From Scatosoma sp002474405 (GTDB lineage: Bacteria > Bacillota > Clostridia > Christensenellales > Borkfalkiaceae), in NCBI GenBank assembly GCA_937892545.1, contig CALAFO010000032.1:1-7495 (forward strand): DNA of 7,495 nt, in the 5' to 3' direction. Each line of letters opens with the position of its first letter. The first letter of the stretch is position 1. The notes below the pieces were generated by a model. The model did no database searches, was not told where the DNA came from, and saw nothing but the letters and a program-made list of their open reading frames with translations. Shown piece by piece: positions 1 through 5,954 of this stretch. The translations under genes were made by a program, and so were the position numbers.

Positions 1-13
1 TTCGTTAGAAAAG

Positions 14-54
14 AATAATACGAACCCCGATTTTGTTTCGGTGTTCGTATTATT
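14..54 (-). terminator. Rho-independent terminator of the tRNA-Ser unit
   Basis: A 12-bp perfect stem (14-25 with 43-54) continues after one mismatch into four more pairs (27-30 with 38-41) closing a 7-nt loop. Read on the minus strand the stem is followed by a T-rich run (positions 13 to 6), whereas the plus-strand side has none, so it terminates minus-strand transcription. It lies 6 nt past the CCA end of the tRNA fragment, where the terminator of the original tRNA gene would be expected. Confidence 0.8.
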
Positions 55-60
55 CCCATT

Positions 61-91
61 TGGCGGAGTGAGAAGGATTCGAACCTTCACG
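61..91 (-). tRNA. 3' end of a tRNA-Ser gene (partial; probable attachment-site scar)
   Basis: On the minus strand this stretch reads as the 3' third of a tRNA. A 5-bp T stem (84-88 with 72-76) closes the loop TTCGAAT, followed by the acceptor 3' strand TCACTCC (71-65), discriminator G (64) and CCA (63-61). An acceptor of type GGAGTGA...TCACTCC with discriminator G is characteristic of bacterial tRNA-Ser. No proper variable arm, anticodon arm or D arm follows upstream. The most likely reading is that an integrative element entered the 3' end of the tRNA gene and displaced this fragment with its terminator; a full copy should then stand at the far end of the island. The amino acid assignment is inference from acceptor and discriminator only. 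Confidence 0.6.
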
Positions 92-313
92 GCGTTAATG
101 CGTAATGCTTCTGTCGGACGAAGGAATCATCATTTAATATCCCATTTTTATCAAACCACTCCATAAACGCCGGTATCCGCTGATAAAAAATTATTATGCA
201 TCTGGTTGTTAATCTCCAATAATAGTGATAAAAATGCTAAAATTGGAGAGTCTGAGGCAATGGGGGTAAAAAATGATATTACAGCCGACAAAAGTATTAC
301 TACCAAATTAAAT
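92..313. other. Gene-poor stretch between tRNA scar and operon terminator
   Basis: No convincing gene is seen here. On the minus strand a short open stretch (about 87-163 from an internal ATG) would encode 25 residues ending in the tRNA T stem. It has no visible ribosome binding site and matches nothing I recognise; it could be the 3' end of a broken gene or chance. The stretch also holds an 8-bp inverted repeat (213-249). If the tRNA scar is an attachment site, this is the extreme end of the integrated island. Confidence 0.5.
213..249. repeat. 8-bp inverted repeat, 21-nt spacer
   Basis: TCTCCAAT (213-220) is repeated as ATTGGAGA (242-249). The dyad lies about 125 bp inside the tRNA scar. 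It could be a recombinase arm-type site, a protein-binding operator or a weak hairpin; no T tract follows on either strand, so it is not a terminator. Confidence 0.35.
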
Positions 314-332
314 AGGCGGCATAAAGCCGCCT
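314..332 (-). terminator. Terminator of the NTase/S-4TM/protease operon
   Basis: A 7-bp GC-rich perfect stem AGGCGGC/GCCGCCT encloses a 5-nt loop. It starts 30 nt after the protease stop codon, and on the minus strand the stem is followed by the AT-rich tail ATTTAATTT. The tail is not a pure T run, so termination may be incomplete, but position and stem fit the end of the leftward defence operon. Confidence 0.65.
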
Positions 333-361
333 TGGCGGAGCGTTAGTAACGTAAATCGAAT

Positions 362-1042
362 TTATTGGTTTTCTTGCGCATATTGAATTAATTCAAACAA
401 ATAGGCACTATGAACTACAACTGCAAGTTTTCCTCCCGTGTCATCTTTTCTTGTTCCGTGTATAATACCATAAAAAATTGGTTTTTCAGGATTTTCCAAG
501 CAAACAACTGGACCGCCGCTGAATCCTTGAGTTGAAGGTTTGTCAAGCATAAAACATTTGTACATACTTCCTGTTATTTCAAAATATGAAACCCACAAAT
601 CCGAAGCTGGTTTGCTATCACATGTAAATGGGCTAAATGTTAATTCGGTATAAATATCGGGCATCCCATACATAGTCAAAGTTGATTCTCTTTCGGGAAT
701 AATATTGAAGTCGTTAACAAACAATTGTAAGTCGAGAATGTACTGTGCTAAATCTATGTCTTTTGTTTTGGTTACTTCTAGTATCGCAATGTCTGCAGTT
801 GGATGATATAGCCAAATAACCATTGGATTTAGTTGGTTTATTTTAAATGAAGTTGGCATACCAGTTACAAGATTGCGTACCCAAATATCTGTCTGTATAG
901 TAGTATCTCGAGCTACATGATTGGCTGTAAATAAATAAACTTTATCCTCGGTTTTTATAAAGAATCCAGTTCCACCAATTATACTATTATTTTTTGCTGT
1001 ACGGATTGCTACTATATGTTTGAACATGTCTTTTTTTATCAT
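362..1042 (-). CDS. Trypsin-like serine protease, third gene of the CBASS-like operon
   Basis: A 226-residue S1/trypsin-fold protease. The full catalytic triad is visible: His42 in FTANHVA, Asp84 in HPTADIAIL and Ser175 in TQGFSGGPV, with the later GIIHG strand matching the usual GIV.G strand. The N-terminal GGTGFFI segment is the conserved strand before the His. No signal peptide, transmembrane segment or PDZ domain is seen, so it should act in the cytoplasm and is unlike periplasmic DegP/HtrA. The start at 1042 is supported by AGGAG (1052-1056) 9 nt upstream; a Met at residue 6 is the alternative. It lies 20 nt after the S-4TM gene and before a terminator, so it is the last gene of the unit. 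Its substrate is unknown. By analogy with bacterial gasdermin loci, where proteases activate a pore former, it may process the S-4TM effector or the NTase; this is inference. Confidence 0.85.
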   Translation of the reverse strand: MIKKDMFKHIVAIRTAKNNSIIGGTGFFIKTEDKVYLFTANHVARDTTIQTDIWVRNLVTGMPTSFKINQLNPMVIWLYHPTADIAILEVTKTKDIDLAQYILDLQLFVNDFNIIPERESTLTMYGMPDIYTELTFSPFTCDSKPASDLWVSYFEITGSMYKCFMLDKPSTQGFSGGPVVCLENPEKPIFYGIIHGTRKDDTGGKLAVVVHSAYLFELIQYAQENQ

Positions 1043-1062
1043 TTGTAATTACTCCTATATAT

Positions 1063-1959
1063 TCATGTTTTATCATTTCTTTTTTTGTCAGCAACAATAT
1101 GGTTTCTTGCTTTGCGAGCTTCTACTGCTTGCCTACGCTTATGATAAATGTTTTCAAACCAGTCAGGTATAAGATATTTTGTTTGTCTAAAACCGTAAAT
1201 CATCGCCTGTAAAACATTAATCCTATTTTTTAATTCAAACTCGTTCATTGTATTTAAATCATTATCAATTTCATTGATAAATCCTTTAATTTTCGCCATT
1301 TCATAATTATCATGTTTTATCTTCTTGTAACTGGATATCCCATAGGAAACTAGTGGGACCATTGCCAATATAATAGATATTACCCTTATAAAGGAGCTGT
1401 TATGTATTATAAAGTTTACAATGAACGATATAAGTATAATCGTTAGTGACGTTAATAGAAAACCGCAATATTTATTGCTGATAGCATTTGTCCAATCGAT
1501 ATTTTCTTTTTGACAATAGAATACAGCCTTTTCGTCTTGCATACTTTCATAGTTTTGATACCAATCTTGCTTTCTGTTCCAATCCTTATTCTTATATTTT
1601 TCTAGTTGCTCAGCAATTATATTTTCATCTATGCCATATTGGTTAACTATATTGAAAACATAGGTGTCGAATTTTTGTTGTAACATTGCGGCACGTTGTT
1701 TTTGACATTGAACATAATCCCTGATTATTTCGCCTAAAATCAATAACACAAGTGAAGACAACGCCAAAATTCCAGTTACGATATCAGGTAAGTCAAAAAA
1801 CAATGCGATATTGATTCCAATAGGAAAGACAACTAATATACAAAACAAAATAAAACACCAACGCTTTGCATTTGTATAAGTATAGTGTTGCGCAACAATT
1901 AATTGCTGCATAGCTGATTCATTTTGTCTCTTAAATATTTTATGTTGTTTTTTAGCCAT
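1063..1959 (-). CDS. S-4TM family predicted pore-forming effector
   Basis: A 298-residue membrane protein with four predicted transmembrane helices in two pairs, at about 34-56, 58-80, 165-186 and 190-208, separated by a polar, coiled-coil-like cytosolic segment. The N-terminus (RQNE..MQQLIVAQHYTYTNAKRW) matches the S-4TM pattern of a Q-N motif followed by AQ...Y..AK, and the C-terminus (LQAMIYGFRQTKYLIPDWF) matches the family's LQ..IY..R...PDWF signature. S-4TM proteins are predicted effectors that perforate the inner membrane when the partner CD-NTase makes its nucleotide signal. I start it at Met 1959 (MAKKQHK), which overlaps the NTase stop by 8 nt (ATGGCTAA), implying translational coupling. 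An open extension to 1989 lies wholly within the NTase gene and has a GGAG placed wrongly for its own Met codons. Family assignment is strong; the activating nucleotide cannot be read from sequence. Confidence 0.85.
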   Translation of the reverse strand: MAKKQHKIFKRQNESAMQQLIVAQHYTYTNAKRWCFILFCILVVFPIGINIALFFDLPDIVTGILALSSLVLLILGEIIRDYVQCQKQRAAMLQQKFDTYVFNIVNQYGIDENIIAEQLEKYKNKDWNRKQDWYQNYESMQDEKAVFYCQKENIDWTNAISNKYCGFLLTSLTIILISFIVNFIIHNSSFIRVISIILAMVPLVSYGISSYKKIKHDNYEMAKIKGFINEIDNDLNTMNEFELKNRINVLQAMIYGFRQTKYLIPDWFENIYHKRRQAVEARKARNHIVADKKRNDKT

Positions 1960-2995
1960 ACTTCGGGAAATCATCTCCAAATATATCACGCCAAATATCT
2001 ATAGATTTATGATTGTTTTTTTCACGTATTTCAGCATTAACTGCATTGCACGATTTATAATAATCATTGTTTGCTCGTGTTTTTATTTTAATCCTTTGTT
2101 CACATGTGAGAGTATTTATGTCCCCTTGAATTCCCTTACTGTCCTGTACCGAACACATAATGTTGTTTGCAATATATAATAAAGCATCTCTAAAATGCAT
2201 ATCAGGATAGTCATAACATTTGCCGTCGCTATAAACACTATTATTCGCTTGTGTAAAATAATCAAGAACCATAGTTTCAAGAACATATGATGTTATATTA
2301 GGCATTTGTCCACGACGATTCCAATACTTTACTAATCTTATCGTTGAAAGAACGATGCCATTGAATTTCGTATTCAACTTAGATAGTCTGTCTTGTTCAA
2401 TTTTTGGATTGGTTTTCTTCCATTTACCATATCCATTTGGAATCAAATAATAAGGCACTCCATTTCCAGAACAATAGAAAGCGGGGACGATATCAAAATT
2501 CCAAGAATACGATTTTAGTTTCAATGTTACAGCTTCTCCTCGTGCATGAATTTCCGATTTTTCGTATTGCGGAATGTTTTTCAGTGCAGATACAAGTTTA
2601 TTTTTTACTATATTTGAATTTAATTGATAAATTGGAAGCCCCCAATATTGAGTGAATTTATCTGAAGAGTCAATAATTCGTCTATCTGAACAATCGTTTT
2701 TGACTTTTAAAGTAATATTATTCCATTCATATCCTTCCATCTGCAAAAAATCGCCTGACAAACCAATTATAATATCAATATCGTCAAGTGGCTGAATTTT
2801 TGTTTTGCGTGCAAATGAACCGAAAAATGAATTATATTGTGGAGCAAGGGACAAGAAAACGCCATTAGCACTCACACTTTGTATTTGTTCCAATAAAAAA
2901 TTCCTACTTTTCTTCGCCTTATCCGATTCTTCTTTTTTTACATTTACTATTGAATTCAAAAATTCGGAAAAAGCTGTATTAACATTGCTCGCCAT
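1952..2995 (-). CDS. CD-NTase (SMODS/OAS-like nucleotidyltransferase) of a CBASS-like system
   Basis: A 347-residue nucleotidyltransferase of the CD-NTase/SMODS group, expected to make a cyclic or linear oligonucleotide alarm signal on phage infection. Visible active-site features, numbered from the chosen start, are GS at 59-60 in FFGSFARKTKI, the metal-binding DIDI with Asp72 and Asp74, and a third Asp at 168 in WNFDIVPAF. The helical C-terminal half (FNGIVLSTIRLVKYWNRR, TSYVLETMVLDYF) fits the OAS-like substrate-binding domain. No fused effector or sensor domain is present. The start is placed at 2995 because AAGGAG (3003-3008) stands 7 nt before it; the in-frame Met at 3001 would be only 1 nt from the same site. 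The stop overlaps the S-4TM start. Cap2/Cap3 and HORMA/TRIP13 genes are absent, so the layout is type I CBASS with a membrane effector. The product nucleotide is unknown. Confidence 0.88.
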   Translation of the reverse strand: MASNVNTAFSEFLNSIVNVKKEESDKAKKSRNFLLEQIQSVSANGVFLSLAPQYNSFFGSFARKTKIQPLDDIDIIIGLSGDFLQMEGYEWNNITLKVKNDCSDRRIIDSSDKFTQYWGLPIYQLNSNIVKNKLVSALKNIPQYEKSEIHARGEAVTLKLKSYSWNFDIVPAFYCSGNGVPYYLIPNGYGKWKKTNPKIEQDRLSKLNTKFNGIVLSTIRLVKYWNRRGQMPNITSYVLETMVLDYFTQANNSVYSDGKCYDYPDMHFRDALLYIANNIMCSVQDSKGIQGDINTLTCEQRIKIKTRANNDYYKSCNAVNAEIREKNNHKSIDIWRDIFGDDFPKYG

Positions 2996-3070
2996 AAACA
3001 TACTCCTTATCTTTTTCTTTTAATTAAAGCTTAAAACAATTGTAATGAACCACAATTCTATATATTGAAT
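2996..3070 (-). promoter_or_regulatory. Spacer with ribosome binding site between endonuclease and NTase
   Basis: This 75-nt AT-rich gap holds the AAGGAG (3003-3008) that sets the NTase start. A small dyad AATTGT/ACAATT with 8-nt spacing lies around 3037-3056 and could form a weak hairpin or operator. I find no clear -35/-10 pair and no T-tailed terminator, so transcription of the CBASS genes from the upstream restriction-modification promoter is plausible. A weak internal promoter cannot be excluded. Confidence 0.45.
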
Positions 3071-4024
3071 TTAATTCCAACTGCAATTGATAGTAATAAT
3101 TGTGGTGGGCATTCCGACAATTTGAATGTCGCACTTCAAACTTGTTTCGACTTTTGTAGCCGCATTATGTATGCGGAAACTGAATTGCCAACCACCGTCC
3201 ATATATAATTCTACCGTATTTGTGCTATTCGGCTTAAACTCAAGATTCACAATACGAGTTGGCAGGCAAGCCACGGGAATATGTATTTGCGGTTTTATTG
3301 TTTTGCTTGCTCGATTAAGTTGACCGTGCATATTATATGATTGAATACGCGTGATACGTTTTGAATCAATACTGATAACTTTGTAAAAATCGAACTCACC
3401 AAGTAAATACTCAACCATTTTTTGCGGAACGGAAGAATCTAACGCATTGCTACGATTAAGCTCGTCCATAAAAGCCTGTAAAAGAGGAACATACACCGTT
3501 TTATCTTTTGACGGCAATTCATTCCATTTTTTATTGTCAGCCTTTTGTTCTGACAGATAATCGAAAACGGGCTTAATATCATTCCAATAGTCTTCTGAAC
3601 AAGGAATACCAAACCACTTATTGCCAAAATCCAAGCCTTTTGCCAAACGGCTATGCTTTACAGCAAAATGATTATGTTTAAGGCTCAAGCCGATTTCCCA
3701 TTGTACGTCTTTTCGAGCAATCACTATATCTCTGACATCGCCTTCTTTTCCTTCATTGTCAGTTTGAATCTTTAGGGAAAGAATATCATCGCTATTTTCA
3801 ATAATCATAGGTTCCATATCGAAAATAGTAGATACAGCGGCAGTAGCACTTTGCACAAGAATAGACTTTAATTCATTAGAAATCGTATTCCAAGCGTGTT
3901 CGGCGGCGTGATATGCGCTGTTTACTTCAATTTCAGCCTTGCGAATTTTGTTGATTTCTTGCGATAAAGTCAACAGACAAATAAATTCATAAGCACGACC
4001 TTGATTATTACTTTGTTCGCTCAT
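3071..4024 (-). CDS. HaeIII-family type II restriction endonuclease (predicted GGCC)
   Basis: A 317-residue protein, close to the ~318 residues of R.HaeIII. The N-terminal NNQGRAYEFICLLTL and the central GKEGDVRDIVIARKDVQWEIGLSLKHNHFAVKHSR stretch are typical of the HaeIII endonuclease family. A PD-(D/E)XK-type core is plausible there, with Asp96/Asp99 and the ExGxSxK stretch at Glu110-Lys116 as candidate catalytic residues. It would cut unmethylated GGCC, a specificity inferred mainly from its methyltransferase partner. The ATG overlaps the methyltransferase stop (ATGA, 4 nt) and AGGAGG (4029-4034) lies 4 nt ahead, so the two are translationally coupled with the methyltransferase made first. 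No frameshift or truncation is seen, so it should be active. Confidence 0.88.
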   Translation of the reverse strand: MSEQSNNQGRAYEFICLLTLSQEINKIRKAEIEVNSAYHAAEHAWNTISNELKSILVQSATAAVSTIFDMEPMIIENSDDILSLKIQTDNEGKEGDVRDIVIARKDVQWEIGLSLKHNHFAVKHSRLAKGLDFGNKWFGIPCSEDYWNDIKPVFDYLSEQKADNKKWNELPSKDKTVYVPLLQAFMDELNRSNALDSSVPQKMVEYLLGEFDFYKVISIDSKRITRIQSYNMHGQLNRASKTIKPQIHIPVACLPTRIVNLEFKPNSTNTVELYMDGGWQFSFRIHNAATKVETSLKCDIQIVGMPTTIITINCSWN

Positions 4025-5034
4025 TTTTCCTCCTTCTCTTGTAATGCTTGTAATGCTTGTTTTATTGCTACCGCAACCTCATAGGCGAGATTTACGGGAA
4101 CCGCATTGCCAATCATTTTATAGGCGTTGTCCGTATAATCGTAAATAAATTTGAACGTATCGGGAAAACCTTGAATACGTGCAATTTCACGAATAGTCAT
4201 TCTACGATATAAGTGTTCTTTGCCTTTTACAAATTCACGATGATTTTGAGAAATGAAAGTCATTTTCGGGGCTTGCGGGTGTATTTGGCATTGTCTGCCT
4301 GATGCCTGAACCGTAAATGCTTGTTCATCCCAAGATTTTACTCTGTTACGACTCATAAATATAGGCGAGAATGCCCCAGTAAAGTATTCATTATTATTGA
4401 CGGCATCAGGGTTATGATAATTTTTATCGCCAGCAGGGACTGCTGTGAATTGCAAATCCCAAATTGTATCGCGAAGCGTTATTTTCTTGATATTTTCCCT
4501 TGTTGAACCTTGAGGAAATTTGAAATCAATATTCAAATCGTTTCTAAAGCCAATGTAAAAAACACGCTTACGTTCCTGCGGCACGCCGTAATCTTTAGCA
4601 TTTACTAAAGTTACCGTTACATTATAACCGCATTCCTTGAACATTTCAATGATATTTTTAACAGCCTCAGAATGTCTGCCGAGCAACATACCGCTTACGT
4701 TTTCAGCAAGGAAAAATTTCGGTTGTTTGCTTTTTAATATCCTTATGTATTCATAAAAAAGTTGACCGCGCAAATCGTCGATTCCGCGTTGCGCACCTGC
4801 TTCCGACCAAGATTGACAAGGCGGTCCGCCGATTATTCCGTCAATATCGTCGGGAAAATCTGTATCTTTAATTTTGCGGATATCGCCTTCTATTAACTTA
4901 GTATTGGGATGATTTACCTTGAAAGTTGCCCAAATCGTCGGGTCAAATTCGTTTGCTACGGCAACATTAAAACCTGCATTTTCAAAGCCTAAATCCAAAC
5001 CGCCGCAACCGCTGAACAAACTGATTAAGTTCAT
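4021..5034 (-). CDS. HaeIII-type DNA (cytosine-5) methyltransferase, predicted GGCC
   Basis: A 337-residue C5-cytosine methyltransferase (M.HaeIII is about 330). The conserved blocks are in order: motif I FSGCGGLDLGF (7-17), motif IV GGPPCQSWSEAG with catalytic Cys73, motif VI AENV (110-113), motif VIII QERKRVFYIGF (153-163), motif IX near RRMTIREIARIQGFP (277-291) and motif X GNAVPVNLAYEV (309-320). The target-recognition segment SRNRVKSWDEQAFTVQASGRQCQIHPQAPKM (228-258) is nearly the same as that of M.HaeIII as I remember it, which is the main evidence for GGCC. It would methylate the inner cytosine and protect the host from the endonuclease encoded next. GGAGG (5044-5048) lies 9 nt before the ATG, and a consensus-like promoter lies directly upstream. 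No C-protein gene is present; control seems to rest on gene order and coupling. Confidence 0.93.
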   Translation of the reverse strand: MNLISLFSGCGGLDLGFENAGFNVAVANEFDPTIWATFKVNHPNTKLIEGDIRKIKDTDFPDDIDGIIGGPPCQSWSEAGAQRGIDDLRGQLFYEYIRILKSKQPKFFLAENVSGMLLGRHSEAVKNIIEMFKECGYNVTVTLVNAKDYGVPQERKRVFYIGFRNDLNIDFKFPQGSTRENIKKITLRDTIWDLQFTAVPAGDKNYHNPDAVNNNEYFTGAFSPIFMSRNRVKSWDEQAFTVQASGRQCQIHPQAPKMTFISQNHREFVKGKEHLYRRMTIREIARIQGFPDTFKFIYDYTDNAYKMIGNAVPVNLAYEVAVAIKQALQALQEKEEK

Positions 5035-5064
5035 TTAAGGCATCCTCCAATAATTATTTTCTAC

Positions 5065-5093
5065 ATTATAGCATATTTCTCTAAATTTTTCAA
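5065..5093 (-). promoter_or_regulatory. Sigma-70 type promoter of the restriction-modification/CBASS block
   Basis: On the minus strand TTGAAA (5093-5088) is followed after exactly 17 nt by TATAAT (5070-5065), a near-consensus vegetative promoter. Initiation is expected near 5058, giving a leader of about 24 nt with GGAGG before the methyltransferase. It is the only strong leftward promoter seen upstream of the five co-directional defence genes. Confidence 0.85.
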
Positions 5094-5142
5094 CCGCTAT
5101 TGAGTTCGCGAACGTAGAATTCTTGAAAAACTTCAAATGGCA

Positions 5143-5424
5143 CTATGGCGGGTGCTTGACTATACAAGCGCGCCGCTTCGCGTCGCGGTCAAGCACCCGC
5201 CAAACAAACTTACTGAACTCGGATAAAAATGTCAACTCAAAGCCGAGCGAAACGGGGCGTTCGCCGCTAAACCGCTTGGCGAATCGCCCCGTAATTCTTC
5301 GCTCGTCGGCTATATTTTGAGTTTTTGTGCCTTTTCTTTCTGTCGAGTGTTTTCGGTTGCGTTTTGTTTCGGGAGGCGTTTTTCTGCTCCGTCCTTTTTT
5401 ACTGCCGCAAAAACCATTTTTCAC
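5143..5424 (-). CDS. Doubtful 93-residue basic ORF overlying palindromic repeats
   Basis: An open frame with a fair ribosome binding site (AGGAG about 7 nt before the ATG) encoding a Lys/Arg-rich protein without a domain I recognise. Its second half runs through both inverted repeats of this region, and its stop codon falls just outside the 14-bp repeat. That suggests the frame is a by-product of a repeat element rather than a protein gene. Overlapping open frames exist on the other strand. I list it only because of the start signal; a real small basic protein remains possible. Confidence 0.2.
   Translation of the reverse strand: MKNGFCGSKKGRSRKTPPETKRNRKHSTERKGTKTQNIADERRITGRFAKRFSGERPVSLGFELTFLSEFSKFVWRVLDRDAKRRACIVKHPP
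5147..5201. repeat. Perfect 14-bp inverted repeat with GC-rich loop
   Basis: GGCGGGTGCTTGAC (5147-5160) recurs inverted as GTCAAGCACCCGCC (5188-5201), separated by 27 nt. The loop holds a smaller dyad, AAGCG/CGCTT (5166-5170 and 5174-5178). No T tract follows on either strand, so it is not a standard terminator. It is more GC-rich than the flanking AT-rich DNA, as in REP-like or small non-autonomous repeat elements. Confidence 0.7.
5235..5322. repeat. Large imperfect palindrome (about 88 bp)
   Basis: Nested arms pair almost along the full length: ACTCAAA (5235-5241) with TTTGAGT (5316-5322), GCCG (5242-5245) with CGGC (5307-5310), AGCGAA (5246-5251) with TTCGCT (5298-5303), ACGGGGCG (5252-5259) with CGCCCCGT (5285-5292), and TTCGCC (5260-5265) with GGCGAA (5278-5283). 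Only short bulges interrupt it, and the loop is about 12 nt. Such a structure could be a repeat element, a structured RNA, or an origin/recombination hairpin. The plus-strand exit is fairly T-rich, so it might also stop rightward transcription. Confidence 0.7.
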
Positions 5425-5512
5425 TCCTGTTCGAGTATGACTTTACTCCCTGAAAACATCAAAAATCCACGCAAAACCTATTTCGACCCATTCACGTTTT
5501 TTCTTCGGCGTA

Positions 5513-5521
5513 TGGTATAAT
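5513..5521 (+). promoter_or_regulatory. Extended -10 promoter candidate
   Basis: TGGTATAAT is a perfect extended -10 element (TGnTATAAT). No good -35 hexamer stands 16-18 nt upstream, as is tolerated for extended -10 promoters. It would start rightward transcription near 5528, ahead of the iteron-like repeats. Confidence 0.45.
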
Positions 5522-5538
5522 CGTAGACGTTACAACGA

Positions 5539-5569
5539 GGTCACATTTTGGTACATTTCGGTCACATAG
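5539..5569 (+). repeat. Three tandem 10-11 bp iteron-like repeats
   Basis: Three consecutive units start with GGT(C)ACAT: GGTCACATTTT (5539-5549), GGTACATTTC (5550-5559) and GGTCACATAG (5560-5569). The near-helical period would place bound protein copies on one face of the DNA. They lie between two promoter-like sites and upstream of a replication-protein-like fragment, so they may be operator or iteron sites of the element. This is inference from spacing and context. Confidence 0.45.
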
Positions 5570-5575
5570 ATGTCC

Positions 5576-5604
5576 TTGTATTTGCCAAATTCCCGTGGTA
5601 TAGT
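5576..5604 (+). promoter_or_regulatory. Sigma-70 type promoter with extended -10
   Basis: TTGTAT (5576-5581), a 17-nt spacer and TATAGT (5599-5604), with the extended -10 TGG immediately before. It lies just after the iteron-like repeats, so a bound regulator could block or recruit polymerase. It would drive the small gene at 5955 through a leader of about 340 nt. Confidence 0.55.
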
Positions 5605-5954
5605 CGTAACGCAATCGAATAGTCAAAGTCGTATAGCAAGAATAGCAAGCCGAGTTTTTAAGTCAGGAGCGAACTAACTATCAAACGGCGTAAGGACAGA
5701 TAGCGAAAAGCATTACACCCGTGAAAACAGGGTCGGAGGCGGCATTTTAAGGGCGAAGTACGAAATTTTACGGTCGTATTACGTCCTTTTTCTATTCCTT
5801 TTTTCCGTGAATACGACAAATTCCGTCGTATTTGCAGGATATTATTTTCAACGTGCAAAGAATTTGCATATTGAAACCTTATTATTTTCTCGAAGTCGCA
5901 AAAATCTTGCGAGTTCGGGTAATAAAATCTATTTCAAAAAAGGAGGACGAAAAA
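5605..5954 (+). other. Long structured leader/non-coding stretch before the 50-residue gene
   Basis: No protein gene is supported here. Several short dyads are visible: CTATC/GATAG (about 5678-5704), ACCC/GGGT (about 5717-5732), TACGA/TCGTA (about 5759-5779), a perfect 8-bp stem AATACGAC/GTCGTATT with a 7-nt loop (5810-5832), and GCAAA/TTTGC. A T-rich run (5786-5804) sits between them. The pattern could be a regulatory leader, a small RNA or a nicking origin, but I do not recognise a known family. Overlapping short frames lack start signals. Confidence 0.4.

Noticed and set aside
61..162. A full tRNA-like gene on the minus strand, because GGAGTGG (162-156) could pair with the acceptor strand.
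   Set aside because: The acceptor would close with one G-U pair, but no D arm, anticodon stem-loop or proper variable arm can be formed in between, so the match is probably chance.
87..210. Minus-strand frame ending in the tRNA T stem, possibly an integrase C-terminus.
   Set aside because: Only about 25 residues from an ATG (about 40 open), without ribosome binding site, and it lacks the Tyr-containing signature of tyrosine recombinases.
2404..2655. Plus-strand frames inside the NTase, endonuclease and methyltransferase genes.
   Set aside because: They are antisense to genes with clear family motifs and have no ribosome binding sites of their own.
4039..4065. Tandem 9-bp repeat (GTAATGCTT twice).
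   Set aside because: It encodes the ALQALQ repeat at the end of the methyltransferase and is a common helical tail feature of no evident significance.
5143..5330. Integron attC site or CRISPR repeat as the meaning of the palindromes.
   Set aside because: No conserved R'/R'' core sites, no integron integrase, and no regularly spaced direct repeats with spacers.
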